This document shows, one piece after another, positions 62,259-64,000 of a DNA stretch of 64,000 nt; the first letter of the stretch is position 1, and each line of letters begins with the position of its first letter. The DNA is from Bacteroides salyersiae WAL 10018 = DSM 18765 = JCM 12988. GTDB lineage: Bacteria; Bacteroidota; Bacteroidia; Bacteroidales; Bacteroidaceae. The stretch is from assembly GCF_000381365.1 (NCBI RefSeq), contig NZ_KB905466.1, forward strand, positions 804,693 to 868,692, in the 5' to 3' direction. Below the pieces are notes generated by a model. That model saw only the letters and a program-made list of their open reading frames with translations, did no database searches and was not told where the DNA came from. The position numbers and the translations under genes are program-made.

Positions 62259-63735
62259 TCCTACGCGAATTAATGAGTAAAACAACCGACTCAAGATATT
62301 TGAGACCAAAAACTTTTTGGGTAGCAATCAACAGAAGATAGAAAAAGCATCCTGAGATTACGATAAACAAGAACACGTTCATTTGTGACATTAAGGTATG
62401 GCGTAAAATCAACAGCATGCCAAGAACGGTGCAACAATGCAAAGTGAGCTTCCCCACATACCGAAGAACCTGTCCCGGAACAAGTGAAATATGCGTCTTC
62501 TTAAAAATGAAGATAAAAGCCGTAATAGAACATGACAGATGAAAAAGACTGCTGACAAAAACAATTGAAGGAGGCGGAACAAAAAATCGAACCAAAAGGA
62601 AATCAACCGTCCAAATGGCTAAAGCTCCAACAACGTGCATATTCATGTACAGCCTTGAATAACCGAGAGCCATGAGCACAGAGAAATAGGGGAATATTTG
62701 TAGAAAATCCCTAATTATGTAAAGGCGCAGATAACCTTGCGAAACACTGTATTGTCCACCAAACAATACGACCATGACATCACCGGCAAAAAACAGACAA
62801 AAGAACAGCATCGGCATGATAATAGTCGCTGTCTTCTTAACGGCATTGTTATAGGACAAGACGGCACTACTCATGTTGCGTTCCGCATCGGCTTTCGAGA
62901 ACAAAGGCAGCAGTACATTCTTGACACTGGCCGCAACCATTCCTACTATAGGGATGCTAAAACAACCGCTGGAAAACTCGGCAAATGCCTGTGTACCATA
63001 ATAGCGGCTAACAAAAAACTGGTCTGCCGAATTGCAGAAGAATCCCGCTATGAAAGCGCCTGTAAGAGGAAGCGAATAACTAAATACCTCCTTATACAAA
63101 TTCGGTATCGTCTTGTTGTCAACATTCTTGTAAGGAGAGTTTTTCATGTACATTGCCACAAGAAAGGTTACGAAAGAAGCAAATCCCCACCCTATGATGG
63201 CTTCCCGATAACCTGTATGCCACACCATAACGGGTAGGACGATACAGAAAAACATCAACGTTTTAGAGAATATATGATAAATGGCAATCTCCTTTGTCCT
63301 ACGGATTGCCGTGTATATTCCCTCAACCCCCATGGTAGGCAATGTGAACAACGGAAATGGAGAAAACAACTTAATACCAGTAGAAAGTTCCGGATTCTTC
63401 AGCAAACCTGCTATGAGGTCAGCTCCAAAGAACAGTGCCAAAGAAAAAATAGCACCTAAACCAAGAAACATCAAAGTGAGCCTGTTTATGAGCAACTTCT
63501 GTTGTCCCGTATTCAATCTCGGAATGAAATAAGCGAACACGGAAGGAAGCCCCATGGTAAACAATGCCTGAAGGCTTGAATAGACATATAGGATTTGCCT
63601 GTATGTGCCGTATTCATTTTTATCAAAATATCTAACAAGGATGGGCGCGGTAAGAAACGCTATGAGAAATGTACACAGCGAACCTATTCCTAACCATAGG
63701 GCCTGATTGAAGTTACTACTTTTATTATTATCCAT
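62245..63735 (-). CDS. Oligosaccharide flippase (Wzx)
   Basis: 496 residues with 12-14 membrane helices, in the polysaccharide-transport MATE-like (Wzx) family: FNQALWLGIGSLCTFLIAFL, FDKNEYGTYRQILYV, FFVSRYYGTQAFAEFSSG. It would flip the finished lipid-linked unit across the inner membrane. It is the first complete gene of the operon seen here. The start at 63735 is preceded by an A-rich stretch. Confidence 0.93.
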   Translation of the reverse strand: MDNNKSSNFNQALWLGIGSLCTFLIAFLTAPILVRYFDKNEYGTYRQILYVYSSLQALFTMGLPSVFAYFIPRLNTGQQKLLINRLTLMFLGLGAIFSLALFFGADLIAGLLKNPELSTGIKLFSPFPLFTLPTMGVEGIYTAIRRTKEIAIYHIFSKTLMFFCIVLPVMVWHTGYREAIIGWGFASFVTFLVAMYMKNSPYKNVDNKTIPNLYKEVFSYSLPLTGAFIAGFFCNSADQFFVSRYYGTQAFAEFSSGCFSIPIVGMVAASVKNVLLPLFSKADAERNMSSAVLSYNNAVKKTATIIMPMLFFCLFFAGDVMVVLFGGQYSVSQGYLRLYIIRDFLQIFPYFSVLMALGYSRLYMNMHVVGALAIWTVDFLLVRFFVPPPSIVFVSSLFHLSCSITAFIFIFKKTHISLVPGQVLRYVGKLTLHCCTVLGMLLILRHTLMSQMNVFLFIVISGCFFYLLLIATQKVFGLKYLESVVLLINSRRNGKK

Positions 63736-63768
63736 TATCTTATTTTACAAGTTATTATTTCTTTACTG

Positions 63769-63998
63769 TCATACCAAGTACTTCGCGATGGGACTTTCTC
63801 TCAACAGCCTACTAACTACAACCCTTTGAACAGAATATATAATGACAGCAGACATAAAAACCAAGTGGTACCTTGTCGTCCAATTGGGGAGACAGTTTAC
63901 CCACTATGGAAGTACTGCAATGCCATTAAAATACTGACACACACCAGCACACCTACATCCGACCTGATTTTCCTATTGACGAAGATCACAAGCGGAGT
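63769..63998 (-). pseudogene. Possible decayed end of a membrane protein gene
   Basis: Two short minus-strand frames: one reads LVIFVNRKIRSDVGVLVCVS up to a stop at 63897-63899, and one continues in another frame as WTTRYHLVFMSAVIIYSVQR until 63769-63771. Adding one base near 63900 would join them. It looks like the C-terminal helices of an acyltransferase-3-like membrane protein that has lost its frame, but the window ends here and the call is weak. Confidence 0.3.
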
Positions 63999-64000
63999 GA

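Noticed and set aside
1..64000. CRISPR array
   Set aside because: No evenly spaced repeats with unique spacers. The two repeat families found are irregular low-complexity words.
63736..64000. Invertible promoter of the polysaccharide operon
   Set aside because: No inverted repeat with promoter boxes is visible. The operon continues beyond the window, so its promoter is elsewhere.

Overview
The window looks like chromosome from a Bacteroides species, probably of the B. fragilis/thetaiotaomicron type. The supporting evidence is the tmRNA tag GETNYALAA, many TAnnTTTG promoter boxes, a TonB receptor paired with a DUF4249 lipoprotein, a hybrid two-component regulator with a propeller sensor, DUF4831 and DUF4837 proteins, a Bacteroides-type HU gene with a small smalltalk ORF, and a long capsule-type operon. 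Species is not resolved from the sequence alone.

Layout. 1-2.3 kb: end of a TonB-dependent receptor and its DUF4249 partner. 2.3-7.3 kb: dinB and a hybrid two-component regulator that is split by a shift in a 9-base A run and has lost the residues needed for phosphotransfer. 7.7-8.1 kb: ssrA (tmRNA). 8.4-11.3 kb: a three-gene FecCD/BtuCDF-type ABC importer. 11.5-15.4 kb: a GH3 glycosidase with a lactonase-fold lipoprotein. 15.5-18.2 kb: a small gene plus a zeta-toxin-like kinase gene that is cut by a complete 1.68-kb insertion sequence with a 6-bp target duplication. 18.3-31 kb: housekeeping genes (B3/B4 protein, pgeF, obg, a four-helix-bundle gene set among repeats, adk, hpt, a peptide transporter, nnr epimerase/dehydratase, DUF4831, PqqD-like, an MFS transporter). 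29.4-34.5 kb: an operon of secG, a TPR protein, lptE, a sigma-54 activator, pdxA and a DUF4837 lipoprotein. 34.6-43.3 kb: rlmN, a SurA/PpiD-type chaperone, then coaX - outer membrane protein - TPR - lptC - CBS/CorC protein. 43.4-45.8 kb: an HU-like protein with a 31-aa ORF and an AAA-ATPase/nuclease-like protein. 46.3-64 kb: a minus-strand surface polysaccharide operon continuing beyond the window edge.

The polysaccharide operon reads, in transcription order: flippase, CapA-like protein, TupA-like ATP-grasp, EpsG-like polymerase, glycosyltransferase, deacetylase-like protein, hexapeptide acyltransferase, two glycosyltransferases, a second deacetylase-like protein, a fourth glycosyltransferase, PglC-like initiating transferase, PglD-like acyltransferase, acyl carrier protein, ketoacyl-ACP synthase III, SDR reductase, metallo-hydrolase and PglE-like aminotransferase. 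The dedicated acyl-building genes lie between the PglD-like and PglE-like genes. The simplest reading is that the operon makes its own short hydroxyacyl chain and attaches it to an amino sugar. This is the most interesting biological proposal in the window.

The best-supported structural finding is the insertion in the toxin gene. Removing the element and one copy of TAAGAA restores a continuous frame running from an ATG one base after the small upstream gene into an intact P-loop. The other notable items are the degenerate, frameshifted hybrid regulator, and a family of ACTACTTAACTACT words that fills every gap from obg to hpt and surrounds a four-helix-bundle gene.
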